Numbered from the stretch's first letter, positions 47,358 through 57,498 are shown. The stretch is 64,000 bases of DNA from Cellulosimicrobium sp. CUA-896 (GCF_001942335.1 NZ_MKKH01000015.1:1-64000), one strand, 5' to 3'. Notes: generated by a model not told the origin, from the letters alone. Made by a program: numbers and translations.

Positions 47358-49969
47358 ATGAACGCTGAGACGTCGCGGCGCCGGGGGCGGCTCACCGTCT
47401 ACCTCGGCGCCGCGCCGGGCGTCGGCAAGACCTACGCGATGCTCGACGAGGCGCTGCGGCGCCGCTCCCGCGGCACCGACGTCGTCGTGGGCCTCGTCGA
47501 GACGCACGGGCGCGCCGCGACGGCGGCGAAGATCGACGACCTCGAGGTGGTGCCCCGCCGCGTCGTCGGCCACCGCGGGGTGGCGCTCACCGAGCTCGAC
47601 GTCGACGCGGTCCTCGCGCGCCGCCCCGACGTCGTGCTGGTCGACGAGCTCGCGCACACGAACGCGCCCGGCTCGCGCCACCCCAAGCGGTGGCAGGACG
47701 TGCACGACCTGCTCGACGACGGGATCGACGTCGTCACGACGGTCAACGTGCAGCACCTGGAGTCGCTCACGGAGGACGTCGAGGCGATCACGGGCGTGCG
47801 CCAGCGCGAGACCGTGCCCGACCACGTCGTGCGCGAGGCCGACCAGATCCAGCTCGTCGACCTCTCGCCCCAGGCGCTGCGCCGGCGCCTCGCGCACGGC
47901 AACGTGTACCGCGCCGAGCAGATCGACGCCTCGCTGTCGTCGTACTTCCGCGAGGGCAACCTCACCGCGCTGCGCGAGCTCGCGCTGCTGTGGCTCGCGG
48001 ACCGGGTCGACGACGCCCTGACGCGGTACCGGACCGAGCACGCGATCTCCGGGACCTGGCCCGCGCGCGAGCGCGTCGTCGTCGCGGTGACGGGCGGGCC
48101 GGAGAGCGCGACGCTCCTGCGCCGCGGCGCGCGCATCGCCGAGCGCGCCGCGGGCTCGGAGCTGCTCGCCGTGCACGTCCTCGCGACCGACGGCCTCCCC
48201 GCCGCACCGCCCGCCGCGCTCGCGGCCGACCGCGAGCTCGTCGAGTCGCTCGGCGGCACCTTCCACACCGTCGTCGGCGAGGACGTGCCGACGGCGGTCG
48301 TCGACTTCGCGCGCGGCGTCAACGCGACCATGGTCGTCGTCGGCGTGTCGCGGCACTCGCGGTGGCGCGAGGCGCTGCTCGGGTCCACGAGCGCGGAGAT
48401 CGCCCGCCTCTCCGGCGCGCTCGACGTCCACCTCGTCACCCACGAGCGCGCCCGGGCCGGCCGCGTCTCTCGGCGGGCGATCAGCCCGCTGTCCGTCCGG
48501 CGCCGCGCGGCCGGCTGGGTGCTCGCCCCCACCGCGCCCGCGCTGCTCACCCTGCTCTTCGACGGCGTCGACGAGCTCGTCGGCCTGCCCACGCAGGTCC
48601 TCGTGTTCCTCGCCCTCACGGTCGGCGTCGCGCTCGTCGGCGGGATGTGGCCGGCCCTCGCGTGCGCCGTCGTCTCGTTCCTGGGCATCAACTGGTTCTT
48701 CACCCCGCCGACCGGGCTGCTCACCGTGGCGGACCCGGAGAACCTGCTCGCCCTGCTGCTCTTCGTGCTCGTCGCGGTCGCCGTGGCCTCGGTCGTCGAC
48801 CTGGGCGCGCGGCGGTCGGTCCAGGCCGCCCGCGCCCGTGCGGAGGCGTCGACGCTCGCGGCTCTGTCCCGCTCGGTGCTGGCGGGCGAGGACACCGCGG
48901 ACGCGCTCGTCTCGCGGCTCGCCGAGACGTTCGCGGTGCGCCGCGCGGTGCTCGAGGAGCGGACCGCGGACCGTCCGGAGGCGCCGTGGTCGGTGATCGC
49001 CGAGGCGCGGCGTGCGCCGACGGCCGGGACGGAGCCGGCAGCCGGCCGGCGGGGCACGACGGCGCGCGGCGGCCCGGGCGACGACACGCGGACGCCCGTG
49101 CGGATCGACGACGTCCGACGCCTCGTCCTTGAGGGGCGACCCCTGCCTGCGGGCGACCGGCAGGTGCTCGACGCCTTCGCCGCCCAGGCCGGCATCGTCC
49201 TGGAGTACCGCCGCCTGCGTGAGCAGGCGTCGCGCGCGGCGGTCCTCGCCGAGGCCGACGCGACGCGGACCGCGCTCCTGGCCGCCGTCTCGCACGACCT
49301 GCGCACGCCGCTCGCGGCGATCCGCACGGCGGTGGACGGCTTGCGCGCGCCCGGCGTCGTCCTCGCGCCCGCGGACGAGGAGGCGCTCGTGGAGACCGTG
49401 GCGACGGCGACGGGGCGGCTCGAGCAGCTCATCGACAACCTGCTCGACCTGTCGCGCCTGCAGACCGGGGGCGTCGTGCCGTCGCTGCGCGCGGTCTCGC
49501 TCGACGAGGTCGTCTGGCCGGCGGTCGACTCGGTGGTCGAGCCGTCCGGGGCCGGGCACGTGGACCTCGTCCTCCCGGAGGACCTGCCGCTCGTGCGGAC
49601 CGACGCCGGCCTGCTGGAGCGCGTGGTGGCGAACGTCGTCGCCAACGCCGTGCGGTTCTCGCCCGGGGACGTGCGGGTCGGTGCGTCGGCGACGCGCGAC
49701 GGCGTCGAGCTGCGCGTCGTCGACCGCGGTCCTGGCCTGCCCGAGAGCGCACGGGCGCGGATGTTCGAGCCCTTCCAGCGGCTCGGCGACGCGAGCGGGA
49801 GCGGCGTCGGGCTGGGCCTCGCGGTGGCGCAGGGGTTCGCCCGCGCCGTCGGCGCGACGGTCGTCCCGGAGGACACGCCGGGCGGCGGGCTGACGATGGT
49901 CGTCACGGTGCCGGTCGCGGACCGCGACACGCGCGGGGCACCGCGACGACGACGGAGGAGCTGCGGTGA
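47358..49969 (+). CDS. kdpD: Osmosensitive K+ channel sensor histidine kinase
   Basis: About 870 aa. N-terminal KdpD domain with GAAPGVGKT and DELAHTNAPGSRHPKRW; USP-like domain from ~235; four-helix DUF4118 membrane region near 390-490; weak GAF part; HisKA with the phospho-His near residue 645 (AVSHDLRTPLAAI); ATPase end GSGVGLGLAVAQGFA. One base is missing near 49940; repaired, the protein ends TATTEELR and its stop overlaps kdpE (GTGA). Without it the frame would wrongly run to 51383. Confidence 0.94.
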
Positions 49970-50679
49970 GCGGTGCGGTGCGGGGTGCGGACGGGAGCGG
50001 GAACCGGGTGCTCGTCGTCGACGACGACCCCGGCCTGCTGCGCGCGATGGCGATCACGCTGCGCGTGCACGGCTGGGACGTGACGACCGCCGCCACGGGC
50101 CGCGAGGGGATCGACGCCGCCGCGACGTCGCACCCGGACGTCGTGCTCCTCGACCTCGGGCTGCCCGACGTGAGCGGTCTCGACGTCATCACGGCGGTGC
50201 GCGGGTGGAGCCGCGTGCCGATCATCGTGCTGTCCGCGCGCCAGCTCGGCGACGACAAGGTCGACGCGCTCGACGCCGGGGCGGACGACTACGTGACGAA
50301 GCCGTTCGCGATGCCCGAGCTCATGGCGCGCCTGCGCGCCGCGGTGCGCCGGGCCGCGCACGACCCGGGCGCCGACGAGCCGGTCGTCGAGGCGGGCGAC
50401 CTGCGGGTCGACCTCGCGCGCCGCGAGGTGACCCGCGACGGTGCGCCGGTGCGGCTCACGCCGACGGAGTGGGCGCTGCTCGAGCTCCTGGTGCGGCACG
50501 CGGGCCGCGTCGTCGGGCGCGAGCAGATGCTGCGGGAGGTGTGGGGCCCGACGGCCACGCGGGACACCCACTACCTGCGGGTCTACGTCGCGCAGCTGCG
50601 GCGCAAGCTCGAGCCCGACCCGGCGAGCCCGCGCCACCTGCTGACGACCCCGGGGATGGGCTACCGCTTCGAGCCCTGA
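49966..50679 (+). CDS. kdpE: Kdp operon response regulator
   Basis: 237 aa. Receiver domain with phospho-Asp near 62 (VLLDLGLPDVSG) and Lys near 112 (YVTKPFAMPEL); OmpR-type winged helix (LTPTEWALLELLVRHAGRVVGREQML, DTHYLRVYVAQLRRKLEPD, PGMGYRF). It activates kdp when turgor or K+ is low. Overlaps kdpD. Confidence 0.95.
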   Translation: MSGAVRGADGSGNRVLVVDDDPGLLRAMAITLRVHGWDVTTAATGREGIDAAATSHPDVVLLDLGLPDVSGLDVITAVRGWSRVPIIVLSARQLGDDKVDALDAGADDYVTKPFAMPELMARLRAAVRRAAHDPGADEPVVEAGDLRVDLARREVTRDGAPVRLTPTEWALLELLVRHAGRVVGREQMLREVWGPTATRDTHYLRVYVAQLRRKLEPDPASPRHLLTTPGMGYRFEP

Positions 50680-50683
50680 GAGG

Positions 50684-52060
50684 TCAGCCGATGACCGCGG
50701 CGCTCTCCGGCCGGCGGAAGAGGCGCGGGCGTGCGCGCAGCGCGAGCGCGGTGCCGAGCGTGATCGGGCCGAGCCTGCCGAGGAACATCAGGCCCACGAG
50801 GAGGAGCTGGTGCGGCGCGGCGAGGTCGGCGGTGATGCCCGTCGACAGGCCGGTGGTCGAGAACGCCGACGTCACCTCGAACAGCACGCGGTCGAGGCCG
50901 AACGGGGACGTGGCGGTGATGACGAGCGTCGGTGCCAGGACCGCCGCCACGCCGAGCAGGGCGACGCTCACCGCCTGGCGCTGGGTGGCGGGGGAGACGC
51001 GGCGGTCGAACGCCGTGACGTCCGGGTCGCCGCGCAGCTCCGACCAGATGACGAACGCGAGCACCGCGAACGTCACGACCTTGATGCCGCCGGCCGTGCC
51101 CGCGCTGCCGCCGCCGACGAACATGAGGACGTCCGTGCCGAGCCACGTGCCGCTGTTCATCTCCGACGTGTCGAGCGAGTTGAAGCCGGCCGTGCGGGCC
51201 ATCACGGACTGGGTGACGGCCGCGAGGACGCGCTCACCGACGCCGAGCCCGCCGAGCGTGCGCGGGTTCGCCCACTCGGTGATCAGGAAGAACAGCGTCC
51301 CGCCCGCGAGGAGCGTCCCGGTGGTGACGACCGTGAGCTTGGAGTGCAGGCTCCAGCGCGACGGGCGCACGCGCCTCCGGTAGAGCTCGAACAGCACGGG
51401 GAACCCGATCCCGCCCAGCACGACCGCCACGCACAGCGGCACGCAGACCCACGGGTCGCCGACGAAGCCCATGAGCGAGTCCGGGTGGAGCGCGAAGCCG
51501 GCGTTGTTGAACGCGGAGACCGCGTGGAACACGCCGTGCCACAGCGCGGTCCCGGGTGCGACGTCGTACCCGACGACGAGCCGCGCCGCGACGACGAGCG
51601 CGACGGTGCCCTCCACCAGGGCGGTCACCCGCACGACGCCCACGAGGACCGACCGCACGTCGCCGAGCCCGATGCTGCGCGTCGACGCGGCGGCGACGAG
51701 GCGGGTGCGCAGGTCGAGCCGCCGGGAGAGCAGGAGGCCGAGCAGGGACGCCGCCGTCATGACGCCGAACCCGCCGAGCTGGATCAGCGTGAGCACCACC
51801 ACCTGGCCGAACGGGCTCCAGAAGGTCCCGGTGTCCACGACGGCGAGGCCGGTGACGCACACCGCCGAGGTCGCGGTGAAGAGCGCCTCGACCAGCGTGG
51901 GGGCGCGGCCGGTCGCCGAGACCGGCAGCAGGAGCAGGACCGTGCCGACGGCGACGGTCGCCGCGAACCCGCCGACGACGAGGCGGCCGGGCCGCCCCGC
52001 CGTGGACGTGGACCGCGGGCGGCGCGGGGCGGGCGGCCGGAGGACGGCAGGCAGGCGCAC
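50684..52060 (-). CDS. TrkH/KtrB-family potassium uptake protein
   Basis: 458 aa, four pore-like repeats: TATSAVCVTGLAVVDTGTFWSPFGQ (first filter), HAVSAFNNAGFALHPDSL, MARTAGFNSLDTSEM, and TSAFSTTGLSTGITADL. Probably KtrB-like; no KtrA/TrkA gating subunit gene is in the window. It converges on kdpE with 4 bp between stops, making a K+ locus of two independent uptake systems. Confidence 0.92.
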   Translation of the reverse strand: MRLPAVLRPPAPRRPRSTSTAGRPGRLVVGGFAATVAVGTVLLLLPVSATGRAPTLVEALFTATSAVCVTGLAVVDTGTFWSPFGQVVVLTLIQLGGFGVMTAASLLGLLLSRRLDLRTRLVAAASTRSIGLGDVRSVLVGVVRVTALVEGTVALVVAARLVVGYDVAPGTALWHGVFHAVSAFNNAGFALHPDSLMGFVGDPWVCVPLCVAVVLGGIGFPVLFELYRRRVRPSRWSLHSKLTVVTTGTLLAGGTLFFLITEWANPRTLGGLGVGERVLAAVTQSVMARTAGFNSLDTSEMNSGTWLGTDVLMFVGGGSAGTAGGIKVVTFAVLAFVIWSELRGDPDVTAFDRRVSPATQRQAVSVALLGVAAVLAPTLVITATSPFGLDRVLFEVTSAFSTTGLSTGITADLAAPHQLLLVGLMFLGRLGPITLGTALALRARPRLFRRPESAAVIG

Positions 52061-52112
52061 CCTGCCGGTCTACCGGACGCGCGACGCCCTCCCCGCGATC
52101 TTGACGGGATCC

Positions 52113-52149
52113 TGACCCCCGGGCCGGGCGCCGTCGCGCCCGGGGGTCA
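52113..52149 (-). terminator. Hairpin at the end of the ABC export operon
   Basis: TGACCCCCGGGC pairs with GCCCGGGGGTCA (12 bp), overlapping the permease stop codon. It ends the minus-strand operon. Confidence 0.7.
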
Positions 52150-52908
52150 GCGCGCGACGAGCTCCGCGCGCCGCCACCACCAGGCGGTCCCGACCCAGCC
52201 CGCCGCCGCCAGCAGGGGCACCGTCGCGAGCTGCGCGAGGGAGACCTCGACGCCGGCGCCGCCCATCCCGAGCCAGAGCCCGGGGACCGCCCAGGGGAAC
52301 CACGCGCCCCCGCCGACCACGGTCACGAGCTGCGTCACGACCACGACGCCGATCACGGCGCCGACGCCGGCGAGCGGGTCCCGACCCCACGTGGCGACGA
52401 GCCCGAAGGGCAGCGCCGTCAGCGCGCCGAGCACCCCGCCGAGCGCCGCACGGGCCGCGCCGGGCCACGGCGACCCGGAGCCCGGCGCCGTGAGCGCGCC
52501 GACGACGACGACCACCGCGGCGGCGGCGACGCACGCCAGGACCGCCCACGCCGCGACGACGGCGAGCTTCGCCGACGCGATCCCGGCGCGCGAGGTCCGG
52601 CTCACGAGCAGCGGCTCGACGGTGCCCTCGCTCAGCTCGCGGCCGAACGTCCGGCTGACGACGAACCCGGTGGCCAGCAGCGCGGCGACCGCGAGCACCT
52701 GCCCGGCGACGCCCGTGACGGCGTCCCAGCCCGCTCCCGTCACCATCGGGCGCACCTTGAGCGCGAGGGTGCTGTCCCCGCCGAGCCGTGCCGCCGCGGC
52801 CAGCCCGACGGCGACGACGGGGACGACGAGCACGAGGACGACCGTCGCGACGCGTGCGACGGTCGAGCGCACGAGCGTGCGGACCTCGACGCCGAGCGCC
52901 GCGCTCAC
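52147..52908 (-). CDS. ABC-2 type transporter permease
   Basis: 253 aa with six hydrophobic stretches (VATVVLVLVVPVVAVGLAAAA; GQVLAVAALLATGFVVSRTFGRELSEGTVEPLLVS in parts; VLACVAAAAVVVVVGAL; and others). The FGRELSEGTVEPLLVSRTSR loop is typical of ABC-2 permeases. Start GTG overlaps the ATPase stop (GTGA). Confidence 0.85.
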   Translation of the reverse strand: MSAALGVEVRTLVRSTVARVATVVLVLVVPVVAVGLAAAARLGGDSTLALKVRPMVTGAGWDAVTGVAGQVLAVAALLATGFVVSRTFGRELSEGTVEPLLVSRTSRAGIASAKLAVVAAWAVLACVAAAAVVVVVGALTAPGSGSPWPGAARAALGGVLGALTALPFGLVATWGRDPLAGVGAVIGVVVVTQLVTVVGGGAWFPWAVPGLWLGMGGAGVEVSLAQLATVPLLAAAGWVGTAWWWRRAELVAR

Positions 52909-53651
52909 GAGACCGCCGCCGCGTGCACGGTCCGGAAGAACTGGCGCTCAAGGTCCGTGCCGTCGGGCGGGAGCGTGCCGACGACGCGCCCGTCGTGGAC
53001 GACGTGGATTGTCGTCGCCACGCGCGCGACCTCGTCGAGGTGGTGGCTCGAGACGAGGACGGCGGCACCGGTGTCCGCGCGCTCCAGGACGGCCTGCCGG
53101 ACCTCGATGACGCCGGCCGGGTCGAGCGCGCTCGTCGGCTCGTCGAGCACGAGCAGCGCGGGGTCGTGCACGAGCGCGGACGCGACCGCGAGCCGCTGCC
53201 GGTTGCCGTCCGAGAGCGTGCGGGCGGGGCGCGACGCCCAGCGGCCGAGGGCCAGCCTCTCGACGAGCGCGTCGGCGCGCCGGTCGGCGTCCCGCGGGGC
53301 GCACCCGTGCAGCCGCGCGGCGGCGCGCAGGTTCTCGCGCACGGTGAGCTCGCCGTACGCCCGTCCGCCCCCGGCGTAGCCGACGCGTGCGCGCACGTGG
53401 GCCGGCGCGTCCCACGCGGGCGCGCCCCAGAGCTCGGCCGTGCCCGCCCCGGGGCGCAGGAGGCCCACGAGGAGCCGCAGCAGCGTGGACTTGCCCGCGC
53501 CGTTGAGCCCGACGAGCGCGTGCACCTCGCCGGCGCGCACGACGAGGTCGACGTGGCGGACGGCGGGCACGTCGCCGAACGAGCGCGCGAGCGCGGCGGC
53601 GCGCACCACGGGCGGGTCCGCGGGCCGGCGCCGCGCTGCCGCCTCACGCAC
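52905..53651 (-). CDS. ABC transporter ATP-binding protein
   Basis: About 248 aa. Walker A ALVGLNGAGKSTLLRLLVG, signature RTLSDGNRQRLAVASAL (unusual SDGNR in place of SGGQ), Walker [17 protein letters not shown]-loop VSSHHLDEVA. Partner of the permease at 52147. GTG at 53651 overlaps the TetR stop by 8 nt. Confidence 0.87.
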   Translation of the reverse strand: MREAAARRRPADPPVVRAAALARSFGDVPAVRHVDLVVRAGEVHALVGLNGAGKSTLLRLLVGLLRPGAGTAELWGAPAWDAPAHVRARVGYAGGGRAYGELTVRENLRAAARLHGCAPRDADRRADALVERLALGRWASRPARTLSDGNRQRLAVASALVHDPALLVLDEPTSALDPAGVIEVRQAVLERADTGAAVLVSSHHLDEVARVATTIHVVHDGRVVGTLPPDGTDLERQFFRTVHAAAVS

Positions 53652-54266
53652 GGTGCCCACCGGGGTCGTGCGCGAGGTCGCCGTCCGACCCGGCGGCGTC
53701 GCGCGGGACGAGGACGGCGAGCGCACGGTCGAGCACGTCGCGAGGTCGTCGTCCTCCGACCGCGCCCAGTGGAGCAGCGCCGCGGTGAGCGCGGCGAGGG
53801 TCGCCCCCACGGCGGCGCGGGCGGCGAGCGGGTCGCACCCGTCGGCGACGAGCTGCTCGACGACCGCGTCCTCGGTGCGCGCGTTGTTCTGCCACACGGC
53901 TCCGCGCAGGGCGGGCGTGCGGGCGACGACGCGCGTCCGTCGTCGCACGACCTCCACGGCGTCCGGCGGGATCCCGCCCCACGCGGCGCGCAGCCCGCCC
54001 ACGGTCCGCTCCAGCGGCGTCCGGGTCGCCGGCTGCGCGGCGACGGCCGCGACCAGCACGGGGTCGTACGGGTCGTCGAGGACGACGCGCTCCTTCGCGC
54101 CGAAGTGGCGGAAGAACGTCATCTCGGTGACACCGGCGGCGGCCGCGACCTGTGCCGCCGTGGTCGCGTCGTACCCCTGCCGCTCGAAGAGGTCCAGGGC
54201 GCACGCGACGAGGGCGTCCCGCGTGCGCCGGCGACGTCCTGGAGCGAGCGGGTCGCGTTCGGTCAT
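53644..54266 (-). CDS. TetR family regulator of the ABC cassette
   Basis: About 207 aa. HTH: DALVACALDLFERQGYDATTAAQVAAAAGVTEMTFFRHFGAKERVV in overlapping parts. One base is missing near 53738; repaired, the C-terminus is DVLDRALAVLVPRDAAG and ends GGHRA. Uncorrected, it reads through into the ATPase and mimics a TetR-ABC fusion. TAACAT -10 ends 6 nt before the ATG, so leaderless. Operator at 54274-54288. Confidence 0.87.
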
Positions 54267-54273
54267 CCTCGAA

Positions 54274-54288
54274 TGTTAGCCGCTAACA
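54274..54288. promoter_or_regulatory. TetR operator TGTTAGC-C-GCTAACA
   Basis: Perfect 15-bp palindrome overlapping the TAACAT -10 of the TetR gene (54273-54278), consistent with autorepression. Confidence 0.75.
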
Positions 54289-54359
54289 ATCACCGTCCAC
54301 CAGGAGTGTTCAGCAGTTCTCGCACGCTGGCGCCACACTGGTGTCGACGAGGCGTTGCC

Positions 54360-54381
54360 ATGACACCACAAGTGGTGTCAT
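54360..54381. promoter_or_regulatory. 22-bp perfect palindrome upstream of RHH regulator
   Basis: Half-site ATGACACCAC, centre AA, exact inverse. Lies 9 bp before the RHH gene ATG. A second partial site, ACAC-TG-GTGT, lies at 54335-54344. Probable autoregulatory operator. Confidence 0.7.
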
Positions 54382-54390
54382 TATGACGTC

Positions 54391-54926
54391 ATGGACCTGA
54401 ACCGGTACGTCGACGACCTCCAGCACCGCCTCACCACGGCGGCCGACGCCGCGGGGGACGAGGCCCGCGAGCTCGCCGGACGCCTCACCGCCCCGCTCGA
54501 CGCCGCGGTGCGTCTCGTCCTCCTGGACGCGCTGTCCGCGGCGGCCGGCGAGATCTCCGCCGAGCTCGCCCCGGGATCGGTGGACGTGCGGCTGCGGGGC
54601 GGGGAGCCCGAGTTCGTCGTCGCCGCACCGCCCGCCGAGCCGGCCGGCCCCGGCGCGGCCGTCGCCCCCGCGCCGGTGTCCGCGCCGCCGGCCGTGCCCG
54701 ACGTCGACGCGGCGTCCACCACGCGGACGACGCTGCGCCTGCCCGACCACCTCAAGGCGCAGGTCGAGCTCGCCGCCGCCCGCGACGGCGTCTCGGTCAC
54801 GCCTGGCTCGTCCGCGCCGTCGCCGCGTCGCTCGAGCAGTCCAGCGGCCGCCCCGCCGCCCCGAGGCACGACCGGCGCGGCCCGGAGACGGGCGGCACCA
54901 CACGCCTCACCGGCTGGGTGCGCTGA
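54391..54926 (+). CDS. HicB/Arc-type RHH regulator
   Basis: About 178 aa. N-terminal helical part MDLNRYVDDLQHRLTTAADA with a sector resembling HicB-like dimerisation, an Ala/Pro linker, then a ribbon-helix-helix (TTRTTLRLPDHLKAQVELAA, RDGVSV). One base is missing near 54802; restored it continues AWLVRAVAASLEQSS and ends LTGWVR at 54926. Often labelled HicB antitoxin, but no HicA toxin is present; it heads a DUF4097-DrrAB cassette, so it is more likely its repressor. Confidence 0.78.
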
Positions 54927-54982
54927 GCGCCCACCCCGCGACCTCCCCGGAAACCCGACCGACACCCTCCCTGGAGCCCGTC

Positions 54983-55825
54983 ATGCCCACCTTCCCCGCG
55001 CCCGGACCCGTCCCCGTCCTCGTCGACGTGCCCTTCGGCAACCTCCACGTCGTCGCCGGCGACCGCGACGACGTCGTCGTCACCGTGCTCCCCACGGACC
55101 CCTCGTCCTCCGGCAGCGTGCGCGCGGCCCGGGACGTCCGCGTCGAGCGGGACGGCGACACCGTGAGCATCACCTACCCCGGCTCCTGGAAGCAGTTCAT
55201 GCTCCCGTTCGCCGCCGGGACCGCGAACATCACCGTCGAGCTGCCCACCGGGTCGGACGTGCGCGGCAAGACCGGCGCGCTGCTCGCCGAGGGGCGGCTC
55301 GGCGCGGTCGACCTCGTCCTGAGCGCGGGCGACGCCCGGGTCGACGAGGCGGACCGCGTCGACCTCAAGGCCTCGGCCGGGTCCGTCGTCGTGGGCCGCG
55401 CCGCGGGCACCGCGAACCTGCGGGCCAGCGCCGGCTCCGTGCGCATCAGCGAGCTCTCGGGCGACGGCAGCGTGCGCGCGGCGAACGGGACCACGACCGT
55501 GGGGTCCGTCACCGGGACCCTGACCGTCGCCGGGGCGCACGCCGACATCGCGGTCGGACGCGTCAGCGGCACCGTCACCGCGCGGTCGGCGCACGCCGGC
55601 ATCCGCGTCGAGCGGGTCGAGTCCGGCTCGGTCTCGCTCACCACGTCCTACGGCTCGATCGAGGTAGGCGTGCCCGAGGGCACCGCCGCGTGGCTCGACG
55701 TCGCCTCCGAGCACGGCACCGTGCGCAACCAGCTCACCCCCACCGAGGGTCCCGTCGACGACGAGACCACCGCCGAGATCCACGCCAGCACCGGCTACGG
55801 CGACGTCGTCGTCCGTCGCCCCTGA
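54983..55825 (+). CDS. DUF4097 beta-strand repeat protein
   Basis: 280 aa, no signal peptide or helix. Repeating short strands (ASAGSVVVGRAAGTANLRAS, ASAGSVRISELSGDGSVRAA, and VSGTVTARSAHAGIRVERV) form the right-handed beta-helix expected for DUF4097. Function of the family is unknown. Second gene of the RHH-DUF4097-ABC cassette. Confidence 0.85.
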   Translation: MPTFPAPGPVPVLVDVPFGNLHVVAGDRDDVVVTVLPTDPSSSGSVRAARDVRVERDGDTVSITYPGSWKQFMLPFAAGTANITVELPTGSDVRGKTGALLAEGRLGAVDLVLSAGDARVDEADRVDLKASAGSVVVGRAAGTANLRASAGSVRISELSGDGSVRAANGTTTVGSVTGTLTVAGAHADIAVGRVSGTVTARSAHAGIRVERVESGSVSLTTSYGSIEVGVPEGTAAWLDVASEHGTVRNQLTPTEGPVDDETTAEIHASTGYGDVVVRRP

Positions 55826-55884
55826 CCACCCCGCACCATCGACCGGGCGATCGGCACCGAGGCGCCCGAGGACGGAGAACGGAC

Positions 55885-56724
55885 ATGACCACCGACCAGT
55901 CCCTCGCGCCCGCGATCCGCGTGCGGGGCGTCGAGAAGTCCTTCAAGGACCTGCACGTGCTGCGCGGCGTCGACCTCGACGTGGCGGCGGGCACCATCGT
56001 CGCCCTGCTGGGGTCGAACGGCGCGGGCAAGACGACCCTGGTGCGCATCCTCGCGACGCTGCTCCGGGCCGACGCGGGCACCGCCGTCGTGCACGGGGCC
56101 GACGTCGCCACGAGCCCGGGCGACGTGCGGCGCTCGATCAGCCTCACGGGCCAGTTCGCCGCGGTGGACGAGGTCCTCACCGGGCGGGAGAACCTTGAGC
56201 TCGTCGCCCGGCTGCGCCACCTCGACGACCCGCGCGCGGTGGCGGACGCCCTGCTCGACCGCTTCTCGCTCACCGAGGCGGGCGACCGCCGGGCCGGGAC
56301 CTACTCGGGCGGCATGCGCCGCCGGCTCGACATCGCGATGAGCCTCGCGGGGGACCCGCCGGTGATCGTGCTCGACGAGCCGACGACCGGCCTGGACCCG
56401 CAGGCCCGCAACGAGGTGTGGCAGACGATCCGGGAGCTCGCCGCCGGCGGCACGACCGTGCTCCTGACGACCCAGCACCTCGAGGAGGCCGAGCAGCTCG
56501 CCGACCGCATCGCGATCCTGCACCGGGGCACGATCATCCAGGACGGCACGCTCGCCGAGCTCCAGCGCCTCCTGCCGCCCGCGACGGTCGAGTACGTCGA
56601 GAAGCAGCCGTCGCTCGAGGACGTCTTCCTCGCGCTCGTCGGCGACACCGGCGAGAGCGCACCCCGCCCGGACGAGACCGCCGGCGACGCCCAGGGCGCC
56701 CCGGCCCGAGAGGAGTCCCGATGA
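55885..56724 (+). CDS. DrrA-type ABC transporter ATPase
   Basis: 279 aa. Walker A LLGSNGAGKTTLVRIL, signature YSGGMRRRLDIAMSL, Walker B VIVLDEPTTGLDPQARNEVW, H-loop TTQHLEEAEQLADRIAI, and the daunorubicin-resistance C-terminal part (PSLEDVFLALVG). It powers the export of hydrophobic compounds with the next gene. Stop overlaps its ATG. Confidence 0.92.
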   Translation: MTTDQSLAPAIRVRGVEKSFKDLHVLRGVDLDVAAGTIVALLGSNGAGKTTLVRILATLLRADAGTAVVHGADVATSPGDVRRSISLTGQFAAVDEVLTGRENLELVARLRHLDDPRAVADALLDRFSLTEAGDRRAGTYSGGMRRRLDIAMSLAGDPPVIVLDEPTTGLDPQARNEVWQTIRELAAGGTTVLLTTQHLEEAEQLADRIAILHRGTIIQDGTLAELQRLLPPATVEYVEKQPSLEDVFLALVGDTGESAPRPDETAGDAQGAPAREESR

Positions 56725-57485
56725 CCACGCACGTCCTCGCCGACACCGGCGCGCTGACGCACCGCTCGCTGCGCCACGTCCTGCGCAGCCCCGACACCAT
56801 CATCACGACCGCCGTCACCCCGATCGCGCTGATGCTGCTCTTCGTCTACGTGCTCGGCGGCGCGATCGACACCGGCTCCACGGAGTCGTACGTCGACTAC
56901 ATGCTGCCCGGCATCCTGCTCATCACCATCGCGTCGGGCGTCGCGTACACCGCGTACCGGCTCTTCTCCGACCTGCAGGGCGGGATCGTGGAGCGCCTGC
57001 GGTCCATGCCGATCGCCCGGTCGAGCGTGCTGTGGGCGCACGTGATCACGTCGCTCGTCGCGACCCTCGCCTCGGTGACGATCGTCGTCGGGGTGGCGGT
57101 CCTCATGGGCTTCCGCACCGAGGCGTCCGTGGGGGCCTGGCTCGGGGCGCTGGGGATCCTCGTCCTGGTCACCCTGGCCCTGACCTGGATCGCGGTGATC
57201 GCCGGCCTCTCGGCGAAGACCGTCGACGGCGCGAGCGCGTTCAGCTACCCGCTGATCTTCCTGCCGTTCATCAGCTCGGCGTTCGTGCCGACCGACTCGA
57301 TGCCCGGTCCGGTGGCGTGGTTCGCCGAGAACCAGCCGATGACCGCCGTCGTCGACACGGTCCGGGCGCTGTTCGCCCAGGAGCCGGTGGGCAGCGACAT
57401 CTGGGTCGCGCTGGCCTGGCTCGTCGGCATCCTCGTCGCCGGCTACGCGGTCGCGGTCGTGGTGTACCGCCGCCGGTTCGGCTGA
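56721..57485 (+). CDS. DrrB-type ABC-2 permease
   Basis: 254 aa, six helices. RSPDTIITTAVTPIALMLLFVYVLGG, YMLPGILLITIASGVAYTAYRL, IVERLRSMPIARSSVLWAH, and FLPFISSAFVPTDSMPGPVAWFAENQP are DrrB/ABC-2 hallmarks. Confidence 0.92.
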   Translation: MTTHVLADTGALTHRSLRHVLRSPDTIITTAVTPIALMLLFVYVLGGAIDTGSTESYVDYMLPGILLITIASGVAYTAYRLFSDLQGGIVERLRSMPIARSSVLWAHVITSLVATLASVTIVVGVAVLMGFRTEASVGAWLGALGILVLVTLALTWIAVIAGLSAKTVDGASAFSYPLIFLPFISSAFVPTDSMPGPVAWFAENQPMTAVVDTVRALFAQEPVGSDIWVALAWLVGILVAGYAVAVVVYRRRFG

Positions 57486-57498
57486 GCCGCCCGCCCCC

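Noticed and set aside
46638-50258. A 1206-codon open frame opposite kdpCD
   Set aside because: Antisense shadow of GC-rich coding DNA: Arg/Val/Asp-biased, no domain, and the sense strand encodes clear Kdp proteins.
49970-51383. A ~470-residue C-terminal extension of KdpD
   Set aside because: It reads through kdpE and the TrkH gene in a wrong frame after a lost base near 49940; the true end TATTEELR overlaps kdpE.
52905-54266. A TetR-ABC ATPase fusion protein read as one 453-codon frame
   Set aside because: A lost base near 53738 joins the frames. The neighbouring frame gives a normal TetR C-terminus (DVLDRALAVLVPR) with a stop that overlaps the ATPase start.
54391-54926. HicAB toxin-antitoxin system
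   Set aside because: Only the RHH/HicB-like part is present; the next gene is DUF4097, not a HicA toxin.
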